64,000 nucleotides of DNA. Source: Apus apus. Its lineage: Eukaryota > Chordata > Aves > Apodiformes > Apodidae. The DNA is taken from positions 101,857,440-101,921,439 of the forward strand of contig NC_067284.1 in assembly GCF_020740795.1 (NCBI RefSeq), given 5' to 3'. Positions 1-11,000 of the stretch are shown one piece after another. The translations under genes were made by a program, and so were the position numbers. How positions within the stretch are numbered: the first letter of the stretch is position 1; each line of letters starts with the position of its first letter. The notes beneath the pieces are model-generated. The model saw only the letters and a program-made list of their open reading frames with translations, was not told where the DNA came from and did no database searches.

Positions 1-435
1 GTTGTCGTGGGCCCACCTCTCAAGCCTTTTAAGATCTCTCTGGATGGCATCCCTTCCCTTCAGCATATTGACCACATCACACAGCTTGGTGTTGTCAGCA
101 AACTTGCTGAGGGTACACTCAGTCCCACTGTCCAGGTCTCTGACAAAGATGTTAAACAGCATCAGTGCCAGTATCTGCCCTTGTGGAATGCTACTTGTCA
201 CTTGTCTCCATTTGGACATCAAGACACTGATCACAAATCTATGAGTGTGACAATCCAGACAATCCCTTATAGACTGAGTTGTTCATCTGTCAAATCCGTA
301 CCTTTCCAATTTAGAGACTTGTATGTTGTGCAGTACAGTGTCAAATACTTTGCACAAGTCCAGGTAGATGATATCAGTTGCTCTCCCCTTGTCCACCAAT
401 TCTCTGACCCCATCATAAAATGTCACTGAATATGT
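1..435 (-). pseudogene. CR1 ORF2 reverse transcriptase fragment
   Basis: The minus strand reads '[20 protein letters not shown]' at about 408-349, then '[20 protein letters not shown]'. This is the RT palm region around motif A, where D of YLDL is the first metal-binding Asp, and the block just after it. Further toward position 1 come degenerate equivalents of the GVPQG block (about 180-190) and of the F-ADD catalytic box (about 90-110). The frame is broken repeatedly. The fragment is continuous with the endonuclease remnant through a deletion junction near 430-440 and continues off the left edge. It is a dead copy. Confidence 0.85.
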
Positions 436-720
436 CAGACGTAAGCTCATGGTCAGGTCCTCATCCATCCCCAGGCAAAGCTCCATGGACTGCAGCTGGT
501 CATTGGTGTAGAAGGTGACACCCCCTCCTCTTCTCCCCAGCCTGTCATTGATAAAGAGTTTATACCCATCCATTCCCACTCTTCAGTCATAGGAGTCATC
601 CCACCACATCTCAGTGATGCCAATAACATCACAGCCCTGTATCTATGCACGCTTCTGTAACTGCTCTTGCTTATTTCCCATGCTACATACATTTGCATAG
701 AGGCATTTAAGTTGGGCCCC
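436..720 (-). pseudogene. CR1 ORF2 endonuclease N-terminal remnant
   Basis: The minus-strand reading gives 'LKCLYANVCSMGNKQEQL' at about 710-657, then 'GCDVIGITEMWWDDSYD' and '[19 protein letters not shown]'. This is the start of the CR1 endonuclease domain (exonuclease-endonuclease-phosphatase fold). The Asn of the YAN block and the Glu of the ITE block, both expected in the active site, are present. An in-frame TGA sits where the family has Trp after 'DDSYD' (about 583-585), and at least one frameshift occurs upstream. The endonuclease normally runs about 220 residues; only the first ~100 remain before the sequence jumps to RT. The domain would normally nick the target DNA for target-primed reverse transcription. 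This piece is inactive. Confidence 0.85.
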
Positions 721-849
721 CATTGAAGCTGCTTTACTGGCTGCAATTGCGTTCTCCTTCATTCAGATGTTCTCCTGCTGGCCTATGATCCTTTTCCAGG
801 CCCAATGCATCTGTTACAGACATTGACTTCAACGTGGTGGCAGTGGAAT

Positions 850-1354
850 GGGTTGAGGATCCCCTCCCCCAGCAACTCTAGTTTAAAGCCCTCTTTACTA
901 AATTGGCAAACCTACTGCCAAAGATGCTCTCCCTTTTCTCTGATAGATGAACCCCAACAGCACCTAGAAGGCCAGATTTCTTGAAGTCCCATGGTCTAAG
1001 AAGCCAAAGACCTCTCTGCGGCACCACTCCCATAAGCATTTATCAATTTTCCCAAATGATTTGCCCTTTCAAGCCCCCTTCCTTTGACCAGAAGGACTGG
1101 TGAAAAGACCACCTGTGCTCCTGAGTCCTTCACCATCATTCCCAGGGCTTCATGGTCTTCAGATTGCTCCAGACTATATCACTGTTACCCACACTAAACA
1201 ACAGGAGTGAATAATAGTCAGTGGGACGTACAAGTTTTGGTAGCCTTTCAGTGACATCCTTGACGTGAGTCCCTGGTAAGCAGCTGACAATGTCTCTCTC
1301 TTTCTCTTTCCCTTCTCTTCCAGCTAAAGAACACTTGGTAAATGTCTCTTCCAT
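850..1354 (-). pseudogene. CR1 ORF1 esterase-like (SGNH/GDSL) remnant
   Basis: The minus-strand frame from 1354 contains 'SCLPGTHVKDVTERLPKLV' followed by 'RPTDYYSLLLFSVGNSD'. This matches the CR1 ORF1 block that reads roughly CLPGA-V-DV--LP-LVRP-DYYPLL---VG. The GDSLL-type nucleophile block expected just upstream is degenerate here (KCSLAGREG at about 1333-1307). The downstream HLSE block, which carries the second catalytic site of the fold, survives as 'GVHLSEK' at about 934-955, but with a frame change in between. ORF1 of CR1 is known to carry an esterase-like domain and to act in the retrotransposon ribonucleoprotein. This copy is broken by at least one stop or frameshift after 1136 and cannot make the full domain. 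The identification is by motif order and is confident; exact boundaries are approximate. Confidence 0.82.
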
Positions 1355-2855
1355 TCATTTCAATCAACATCTGATGATTATGCCTTCTTATTCATGTGTT
1401 ATTAATGCCTGTGAATTCCTGGCCATGGACTGAGAACTTGTTTTCATAGGCAATGTGACCACACTGTGACCTCTAATATGACAGAACAGAAAGGCACTCT
1501 TATTCTGCCTTGTATTCTACACCAGTTTGACAAGCAATTTACTAGACAATAAAGTAAAGTCAGCTTTTCTGTGAGTGCAGAGCTTGGTGTATTTTGACTG
1601 AGAAAGTGGAATCGTTGTAGGCTGATTCTGAAAATAATTTCTATAATATTGATCCAAGTGGGCAGTTAAGTCCATCAGGGCAAGACAGAAGAATGTTTTA
1701 TGACTCTTTTCTTAATAGGGAGGGAAAGATAGCTGCACATTTTCAAAATACTTCACTTGTCATCTCCTACATATCCATTCTGGTACACCCTCGTTCTACT
1801 GCCTTGTGCTTAGGATCCTGTCCTGGAGACAACAAGCTGTTCACAAGAGCCATACTTTCCTATGAGAGCAAACAAATGGCACCAGGAACAAGAGCTGAAC
1901 AGGAAGAACTAAGTGAGTGGTAGGATTTGCAGCCTAAATTAAATCCTTCCAACAGAAGTCCAGAATTTCAGATGCAAGATAAATACACCAGGTTTTCATG
2001 CACAACAAGCTGAATTTCTTTGAAATTCAGTATAAGCAGGGCATTATATAAGAAAAGGATTGCCGATTTATTCCCCCAAAAGTCTGACAATGCTGGGAAA
2101 AATATACCCTCTTACCAAAGCCTGAGGGGCTGTGGGCAGCTACAGTGACCATAAACAATCTAAAATAAGAAATGACCTTACCCCTCCTCAGCTTCTGCCT
2201 GCACCGAGGACAACTATCACTCTCAGACCACTCTGCTTCTGCATTTCTCTTGGAGCCTTTGACATTTTATCTGGACACTGAGATAAGGCTGTAACAGGAG
2301 AACAATGGAAGCAGTGGCACCACAGAACTCTTTCCCTCTCTCCACCTCCAGTTTCTCATCCTCACCCAGCAGTGCACAAACAAATAGTGCAGCTGCAGCC
2401 TTTTGACATCTTGGGATCAGTTTCACGCCTTCACTCGGGACACTGTGCTAGATTGATTTGTGTTTATCTGAGCCACTGAAGCAATCAAACTTAAGACGAA
2501 TGTTTTCTTGGTATAACAGAAGTTAATTGGAGCATTTCAGGCTTTTTCTGGGACTTTCTTTAGACTGATCTTCTATAGGATGGAGTCCAATGAAAAGTAT
2601 AAATGTTAAAATAGAACAAGCAAGACTTATGCCCATCTGATGCTGCAAACCTTCCATTAGTGGTATTTAAGATCTAGCCAGTCTTAGAGTTCAGAAGGTG
2701 AAAACTTCCTCAGAAGGATCAAAGCTGCTATTTTCTGAGGGTAGGACAAAAATTTTAAACCACAGTGGAAAGACATGTAAAAGCAGTTATCTCTCTTAGT
2801 TTACAATAATTCAATGTTTCCTAACAACAGGCATTCTAAGTTTCTTCATTATTTG

Positions 2856-2871
2856 AAAAAAAAAAAAAAAA
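2856..2871. repeat. A16 homopolymer
   Basis: An uninterrupted run of sixteen A. No recognisable retro-sequence body lies upstream, so I treat it as a simple repeat rather than a retroposed tail. Confidence 0.8.
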
Positions 2872-5506
2872 TGTTAAATTAAGAAAAAGTGCCCATATTT
2901 GCAATAAGTGCAAACCTCTTCTTTCTTTTATCTGGAAGCAAGGTTTCTTTACATTTCAAGTATTCAAGAAATCACTAATGTAGGCAACATTTTCATATTA
3001 CTTAAAACATTAATTTTTCTTTCTTTCTTTCTGTTTGGTTTTGGTCTTGGTTTGGTTTGTTGTTTTTAGTTTTCTGAGACTTCAAGACATACTGAGTCAC
3101 TTTTGTAGTCTTCTCTTTAGTTAAAAAGGCTGGAACCTTATGGTTTTTGAAAGGTTTTGCTCTGAAGGTGGGTTTCTGACATGATTTTATAACTCCAGGA
3201 GGCCATCTTCTATATTAATAAATAAAACAGATAATGCAGTTGCAATATTTATTGTCTGTCTTTCCTTAATCTGAATGCAATAGCTGGTGAAAGAAAAGTC
3301 TAAACAACTGTAAACAAAACTAAATTTCACAGATGAAAGATTCTGCTTTCAGCAAAAAACATACATGTCTCTGGACAAAAATTTTCTTTTGAATTTTTTT
3401 TTTTTTTATTTCATCTGAAAATGTTACAGAAACCTTTAATTGATGGGAAAGTTGAGAACTCTTCTGATACGTTCTTCCCTCACTGTTTAATCCCTTTTGT
3501 GTAAAAATGCTTACTTTATTTTTCATTTGCAATTTTCTGACTTCAAATTCCAGCTATTATACTTTGTAACGCCTTTGTCTTCTAGGTTAAAGAACCCTTC
3601 AGTAGGCAATGTTTTCTCCTTGTGAAGTTACTCATATCTACACTATAATCAAGTCACCTCTCAATCTTCTTTAAAGGAGTGTGAGGGATGAAAGACCTAA
3701 CAGACTATGAACTTTGGAGGGGCACTAGAATGGGAAATCCAGTGTTCATTATGGGACCTGTCATTCACCCGCAGGCAAACCAGCTTATCTACCCCCATGT
3801 TTTTCTTCTTACAGATTTTTCTTAGTTGCTTAAATTGCAGAGTCTTTGGGTGTGTCTGTAGGGAAACAGACCAGCAATCTTTTTCAGATCTTTATTAGTG
3901 TAATAAAAAGCAGCTAAACCATAGTACAAAGGGGTAACTCACATTTATTTGGCTGGTAACTTTCCCTACACTGTTTTCTAAAGTTTTTCTTTGTTTGCTT
4001 ACTTGTTTTCTACTTGAAACATCAATTAATTTAGAAGACACAAGGATCCCTCTTTAAATCACTGCTGACTTTATTACAAAAAAATTAGAACCTAATTAAT
4101 ATAAGAATATGAAGGTTTTCCAACCTAACAGTTCCAAATCCCAGGAGAAAAATGATGCAAAAACAGTTTCAAATATTTATTTGGGTATTTATTTGGTTAT
4201 TTTTAGTGAACAGCCATATTAGTAAGGCAGGAAGTTATGTTCTTTTGGCATATTAGTTGCTTTATTTTAAGTAAGCATAGGCAAGAGGTTCTACCCTATA
4301 AAATAGCATTATTGGTAATATTAGCAAAAATGTGTACTTTATATATTCTTCTTGTACATATTTCTGCAGTAATTAAAGGCCTTAGATGACTATGGCAAAA
4401 GTAAGAGGCATAATTTAAAATTATATCTGAACTCTGTTCCATAATGCTTATGGGTTTTGATGTAGGTTAATTCAACTTGGAGTAAAGGGTAAAGAGCTAA
4501 TTAAACCTAGGGTTTGATTTTTTTTGAGGGTAGCAGAGTCCAGATTCATAGCTGCAGTCAAGACATAATGACTCTGAGAGTACTTTAAAAAAAACGAACA
4601 AAATAGCATGGTAGGCTGCAACAGGTAAAGCATGATAGATAATTTTTGGTAGATATCATCTCCCTCTAACCACACAATTCTGCCTGCATACTATTGACAT
4701 CATCAATGCTATCTAAACTATACACAATGCTTTAATAAAGACACCAAACCACTGAAATAAGAACATAGCGTATTACTTTCTTCAAAGTATTTGCTTTTTA
4801 CTGGGTTTCTGTTAGCATGACTGTAAAGAATACTAAGAAGTCCTTGCTTGTGCACACCAAGAAAAGACTGATGAAGCATAATAAATAATTACTACATTTT
4901 GTTAATTTCTGGACTGAATTCACATGGAAAAGTTGAAGGAAAAAACCTGATGTTTTGACCATCAATTCAGGGACCTATGAAACACCAGAGAGGTTCTTTA
5001 TCTTCATGCTAGACCACCTTAGATATGACAGCAATTAACTTTAATATAAGCTAAAATGTCAAAATGCACCTTGTTAAAGCAGAAGCCATTTATTGAAATC
5101 GTGGAATCAGAATGAAATCAACATGTAGAGAGTTATATGAATGTACTAACTATACAATTTCATTAACTTCATTACATTGTTTTTCACCTATCCTAAGAAA
5201 AAATAGGACAAGGGTTTATTCTATGTCCCAGTCCACTCTGGGTCTCCTCCAAAATTAATGTTGATCATTAAGACTTAGTATGGGGAAAGCAAGCTGAAGT
5301 TCTGTAGAAGAGACACAAACTGATAAGAATGTTATGAAGAACTTTTCTTTTAGTAGTTTCATAGGCTGAGTTTATTTCATACCTTCGTATATTAAATTCC
5401 AGTCCAGCCTACTAAATATAGAGAAAGAAAACGAAAAAAGATCTAAGACAAAGGTGATGACTTGTTCATTAAAATGACACTCCATCTCATTTTAAAATAA
5501 GTGTTA

Positions 5507-5522
5507 AGGTCACCATGGGTCA
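5507..5522 (+). promoter_or_regulatory. Possible DR4 nuclear-receptor element
   Basis: AGGTCA, a 4-base spacer CCAT, then GGGTCA: two direct half-sites with the spacing used by thyroid-hormone-receptor/RXR and LXR/RXR dimers. This is a direct sequence observation. Function is inference only, since a 16-bp match is expected by chance at some frequency and no promoter is nearby. Confidence 0.25.
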
Positions 5523-6791
5523 CCTTGGTGCTAGCAACATATTTACTCTGTCAGTTTGACCCCTCTGGGCAGAAGCCTAAAAGTAAAGCAGGTGGGATGA
5601 GATTTTCTCACTAAACCCATTCCAAGGTTGAATTCCTGTAACTATACAAGACATGAACTGATTCCTTAATGCAGATCAAAGACTGCCAGGTCTTCTGACA
5701 AAACTGAAAACATGGCCCATGTTGGTACCTACCTGAGCCTGTTGACCTTGTTGTACCCAGGGATCATTCCTGGTGGCAACTCTGTTAGCCTCTAGGCTAA
5801 ACCTAGCTACATGCCTGTGTATTTTACGCTGACTCTTTCAAATTCTAATATTTACCCTTTGGTTTTCACAGCTTGAACCTTAACTTGGGATGGTCCAAAT
5901 GTTAACTCTGAAGAGATTTAAATTGCCAGCCAGAAGCAGTTCATATGTGAGCACAGTACCTTTTGGACACACCTGCTTGTACAAGACTCAACTTTCTCTG
6001 GTCTTAATTTCAACCTGGAGGCCCTTTCCACAGTCAGAGATCACAACGTGGCTGCTGATCCTGCTCGTTGATCCTGCTCTAGCCCTAGTCCCAGTTTGAC
6101 CCAGCATCCTCTTGTGTGCACATCTGTTCTGTATGCGTATGTCATATAGATAGGTATAGGATTAAGTATGTAAACTCACACCCATACTATATATGTCTGT
6201 ATAGCTGTGTACACATCTTATACATGTATACAAAATACAAACCAGTATACAAACAAAATATATAGACATATATAAAAAGAGATGTTTAGTTATGCCAGTA
6301 ACAAATGCCATGATTAAACTATTTTCTATATAAAACAGGTCATATCTGCCTGTGTCAATGCTAATTTCTGCTATAACATGGCTGAAACACACAAACCTCA
6401 CCTAGCCCCACCACCCAAAACAGTTTCATAGTAGACCCTCCTGCTATGGTAGTCCTTGGAGGTTTCTCCTGGCAAGAGGAAAAAAATTACATGTGCAAAG
6501 GCTCCTGGCAGATTTGTTTGAGTTTTTTTTATACAGTCAGCAAATCTGATGTGATTTTGAAAGTAACTAAAATGTTCATTATACATCAAGGACACAAAAA
6601 GGCTCTCTAACTGGTGCCCTGGATGGCTTAAAATTTTACTGGCGCCTTCCTGCCTGCTTCAGTATCTTAAACTAGGCATGAATCACAAGTAAATTGCTCA
6701 CTCTAATCAAATTCTACCTGAATATATGTTACATAGATTTGCAGAAGATGTGCTATATCTTGAAAAATGGAAATATTTTGAAGTTTAATCA

Positions 6792-6910
6792 GATCACTAT
6801 AAGTGGAAAAGCAGTGATCACTAATGTCAAATGAAATTATATTGTGGAAAGTACAAAATGGGTTATTAGATCAGGGCCGAGTGATCACTAGTATAAATTA
6901 TTGATCACTA
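6792..6910. repeat. Cluster of four GATCACTA words
   Basis: The 8-mer GATCACTA occurs at 6792-6799, 6816-6823, 6883-6890 and 6903-6910. The last three are preceded by T, making TGATCACTA. The spacing is irregular (24, 67, 20), so this is not a tandem repeat. The core TGATCA is palindromic. It may be a homotypic cluster of a transcription-factor site or the remains of an old repeat. The function is unknown. Confidence 0.6.
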
Positions 6911-8016
6911 CTTCCAGATTCCACTGTATGAATGACATCTCCTCCAGTGTTTCTAAGTATGGGTCAATTGTTATGTGACTAACATTCCCCTAACCTTATA
7001 CTTTCAAAGTACATGCCAAGTTTTCTAAGAGAGGATCAGTGTGATAGGTAAAGCCTGATTTATCACTGTTTAACATGTTTTGCCAACATATACAATATTA
7101 CTGAGCTCAATGGCAAATAAGAAGGGTTAGTCCATAAAGCTATAATGATCATTAATACAACTGACAGATAGGTATCTTAAATTCCAGAATGACTGTTCCT
7201 GAGCTGCAGGATCAAGCTAAGGGTGACAGCTGTAGAAGAAACAGATAGAGAAAAAGCAATGTGATTTCAAAGAGCATGTGTAGTTAGGAACTGAGAGACT
7301 GGAGTCCTTAACAGAGTCTAAATCTTTCATTGTCATAGGTATCCAGACATCTAAAATAGGAGACTAGGGGGTGTGCATGTCTGTGTTGGTGTATAGGGAA
7401 GACAGGGATAAGAAAGAAGGATATTAGCAACAGTGGGCTAAGAAATCACCTTGTTATGAGGGATAACATCCTTCCTGTTTCTTGGAAGGATTTCAGAGCC
7501 AACCAAGAGAGTTGCAGTTTACTCAGAGCAGAAAAAACCCTAAGCACCCAGTTCCCAGATATTTGGAAATAGAGAATCCAAGCCCAGCAGCTGGTGGAGG
7601 TTTACCAGTGCCACAGAAATAATTACTGACAGTGCTGTGCAAATAGATAAAAGGAAGAGAAAAACCACAGACTGACTCAAAATTTGGATCACTGGAGTGA
7701 TTTGCCTTTGGAGAATCATTGAAAATCTGTATCTTTCACTTACACTGTAATATATTCTTCATGCTGCCTAGTCTTCTGAGCCAGGTCCACACAACAGGTT
7801 TTTGGATTGCTTAACACTTTACTTTCCTGTAATTTTGAAGACCCTCCTTCTGACTATCATATCTCTCATAGTTCTGTGAAACATTTAAAGAAAATAAACC
7901 AGGATTTATTATGCAGCAACTGCGGTCTCTCTTTGGAATGTAGGGGCTTGATCATTTTTGCATGGAGACAAAAAAGGGAGAGAAAGGGAGTGGAAAGCAA
8001 TATGGGGAAAAAAGGG

Positions 8017-8033
8017 AAAAAAAAAAAAAAAAA
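8017..8033. repeat. A17 homopolymer in purine-rich tract
   Basis: A17 follows several GGG/AAAAAA blocks (about 7970-8016), forming a purine-rich tract of about 65 bases. It explains the lysine-rich open frame across it and is not evidence of coding. Confidence 0.75.
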
Positions 8034-11000
8034 GCTGGCTGCTCTGAACAGCTTAGTTTCAGTCAAAACTAAGAAGTTAAAGTGCCGTGAACAGCACAAA
8101 GGATGTGTCTTGGTTTTCATACAGAAGTGTACTCCTCAAAGATTTCCAGCTCAGTTTTCAAATAAAATCTTTCAATAGAACTGTAATATTTGAACATATT
8201 TTTTTGCTGAACATCATGAAGGGTATGTCACACATATTATTTAGGTCAAAAGTATAATTTCCATTTGAGCTTTTAGTCTGAATGTTCATATCTATTATAT
8301 TTGATTTGGGATTTTTTTGGAATGAAACAAAATTGACATTGAAATGGGAGTTTCTGGACACTAACAGGATACATTTTTCACAATATTTTTTCCAAACCAA
8401 GTTGCTAGATCAATTGAAACCAACAACACTGGTCTGGTAACTTGCTACCAATTCAGATTTGATAGGAAAAAAATCAATACTGCTGTTGAAATTAATAGTG
8501 CCATTCTAAAGAATATGACCTGTTAACTAACCAACATTTAAATAATCACTCTTGGACTCGATATAAAATTTCCATGGCTTTAAACAGTAGTTTGAGTAAA
8601 TCCTTATTCATTAGCAGGTCAGATTTTTTAGATATGGTTTATTGATTTCTGAATCAATGAAGGATGGTTTTGAAAATGCAGCAGGGACTATTTATTAAAA
8701 GCTCTATTTTAAACTCACAAAAGAGCTAACCAAGACAGCTAAAGATAAAACATTTACTGTATAAAACATTCAGATCAGTAAGGAAGAGCACTAATTTTGC
8801 CAGTACATTATGCTTGTCTGCACCCAGCTGATCTTCCTACCACATAAGCAAGAGTCCTGCTATGTAGCAGGAAGTCAGAAGCAACATATGAGAACATATC
8901 TACAGACACAGCTAAAAATGCTTTCAAAACTCTTTAAAAATAAGAGCAAAGAATTAGACCTGTAGAATTCTAATTTATTTCAGTAAAAGAAATAACAAGG
9001 TCAAGAAAAATGCATTGAGAAGTATGAACTTCAGAACAGTTCATCACCTCAAAGGTGAACAGATTTTTATTCATTATTCTTCTCTTAAAATTATTTTTAC
9101 AGTGTCCATTATAGATCAGGGCAAAGAGCTTCACTCCATTTAAAAATAAATTTCCCATTGTGTTCCCTTTCTCAGCAATCCAATTTTTCCGGCACAAATG
9201 TGGAAGTGAATTTCAAGTAAGTATACACAGAAATGGGATTTTCAATTCACCCATGCAAATAGTCACCCTGGCAGAGCATGCACGGTCGTTCAATCCAGAA
9301 ATAGAAATTATATTGTGCGAGTTCCTGACCAGCTACAACTAAGCTACACAAGTTTATAACTTCAGCTGTTTGCATATCAGCTACTCACAGAAAATGGCTT
9401 ATGGTTAATGCCTTCAGGCAATAAATATTGAAAAATGGCAAACAGAATCACTTAAAGAAACAAGGAATCCTAACCTGATCACAGCTATTTCAGAGAACAC
9501 AAAAAAACCTGCAGTTATAGAATGATTGACTGAAAATTATTTCTGTGATGGAGACAATTTGTTAATTATGGTGATTATAAGTGCAAAATTATTTCCAGTT
9601 ATCCAAAAAATAAAATCAAGTTAGATTTGTCATTACTGACTGTTTACTTATTAAACTGTACATGGAAATGTTCTGCAGTATTTAGCCACAGCATAATAAA
9701 CTATAGAGAAACAATGGAGTATGAATTTTCCAGACATCCAAGTACTAAGTGTTACACTGTTTTAAGGTATATGTTGTCCGTTCTTTTCCATTTGATCTTA
9801 ACTTCAATTTTTTTTCATGTATATATATTCTACTGTAACATAACAATATTACGCAATTTTTCATGTATTTCTTTAAATTTTACAGCAAGAAGAAAACTGC
9901 AGCCTATATTGACTCTAAGAAGACTGGCTCTGCTGCCTTTCAGGAAGTCAGGCCATACAGACATATTATCAGCAGGTTATTTTCCGCTGTTTGACAGTAG
10001 CAGCTACATTGCAGGATCTTTTTTTTTTTTTTTTCTTTTTATTCAGACATTTGGAATTGTTTGTTTCTGTTGGTAATGAGTCAGTGTTCCTAACTCATAA
10101 GTGCTTGAAATTTTCTTATTTCAGAAAAATGACAGAATAACATGAAAGATGCTGTCACTTACTCTATTTTTCTGCAACCTTTGTGACATATCTCAAGTAA
10201 AGTAAAGAAACAGAACATTTATTTTTCCCCCCGTCACCAGGAAGAGAGACTGTGGTCGATTCAAACAGTTTTAACTCTTTAGTATCTGGCAGCAGAAGAG
10301 AAGCAAACAGCCAAGAGCTGTAAAGAAAGAATGGGAGGATGAGACAGGCAGGCAGGAAGAACAAATCAGAGATCCACCACCCTCTCTACAACTAAAGGAT
10401 AAGGGAGAGGACTAAACAGCTCAGGGACTTGATAAAGATGTCCAGAGTGCTTGGAAAGGAAAGACTGTTGGACCCAGTCCAAACCATCGTGCTCTGTATA
10501 AACACAGCAGGACAGCTCTCTAAACTGATTAAACAGGATTTTCTTTTTAACAAATAAACAGGGAAAAAAAAGACATCCTCTTTTAGCACTGAGCTAAAGA
10601 GATGTGTTTGAGTTCCAATAGGAGCCATAGCTACAGGATCACAGTGCTTCAGCTTAGTTGCTTATTACCACAAGCCTCCTTCAATGAATATAAAACTGGC
10701 TTAATTAGCTTCAAGTCAACAAAACTGAGACCACAATAGCTAATACCTACTGTCTCCTCTCAGAAGCAGTGACACAATAGCAGTGATCTTTTGTGACTGA
10801 CTAAACATGAATGTTATTTTCCTCAATGTGGCCTAATCTACCCTGTCAGACTCGCAGGGGGTAAACTAACATCAGTGGGAACCTTTCAGTTAAATCCCTG
10901 TGAACCATTCTTTAAATACCCCCGACATGTCACCTTTTAGAAAGGCAATTGTGCTGCATAACAACACCCTCTGAAGCTCTGGCATCTCATTGCCAGAGGA

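Larger units (their letters stand above)
1..1360 (-). mobile_element. CR1 non-LTR retrotransposon, internally deleted, partial at window edge
   Basis: Read on the minus strand, this stretch gives three CR1 pieces in the correct order: the ORF1 esterase-like region (~1345 down to ~850), the start of the ORF2 apurinic-type endonuclease (~720 down to ~436), and part of the reverse transcriptase (~435 down to 1). The RT continues past the left edge, so the 3' end is not visible. An internal deletion joins endonuclease to RT at about 430-440. In CR1 these two points are roughly 1-1.3 kb apart, which is an estimate from family architecture. Frames are broken by shifts and stops, so the copy is old and inactive. 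It is notable because most bird CR1 copies are severely 5'-truncated and lack ORF1 and endonuclease. The 5' limit near 1345-1370 is where recognisable ORF1 similarity fades. Confidence 0.9.
1361..6780. other. Gene-free AT-rich stretch
   Basis: I recognise no gene or transposon here. Visible contents are an A16 run (2856-2871), a TTTC/GT-rich pyrimidine patch (about 3014-3066), a TA/CA-rich patch with many short palindromes (about 6121-6290), and a DR4-type pair of nuclear-receptor half-sites (5507-5522). Short open frames, the longest about 80 codons, have low-complexity or random composition and no motif. An unrecognised ancient repeat or conserved element could still be hidden here. Confidence 0.5.

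Noticed and set aside
6121..6290. Possible origin-like or hairpin structure in a TA/CA-rich patch
   Set aside because: Short palindromes are expected from TATA/TGTA-rich composition; no long stem is visible.
7807..8178. 123-codon plus-strand open frame
   Set aside because: It is carried across a poly-A tract that supplies a poly-Lys run, has no domain, and is overlapped by an equally open minus frame.
9627..10076. 149-codon plus-strand open frame as a gene
   Set aside because: Hydrophobic low-complexity translation with a poly-Phe from a T run; no motif. Only the exon-like sub-segment is kept, as a low-interest finding.
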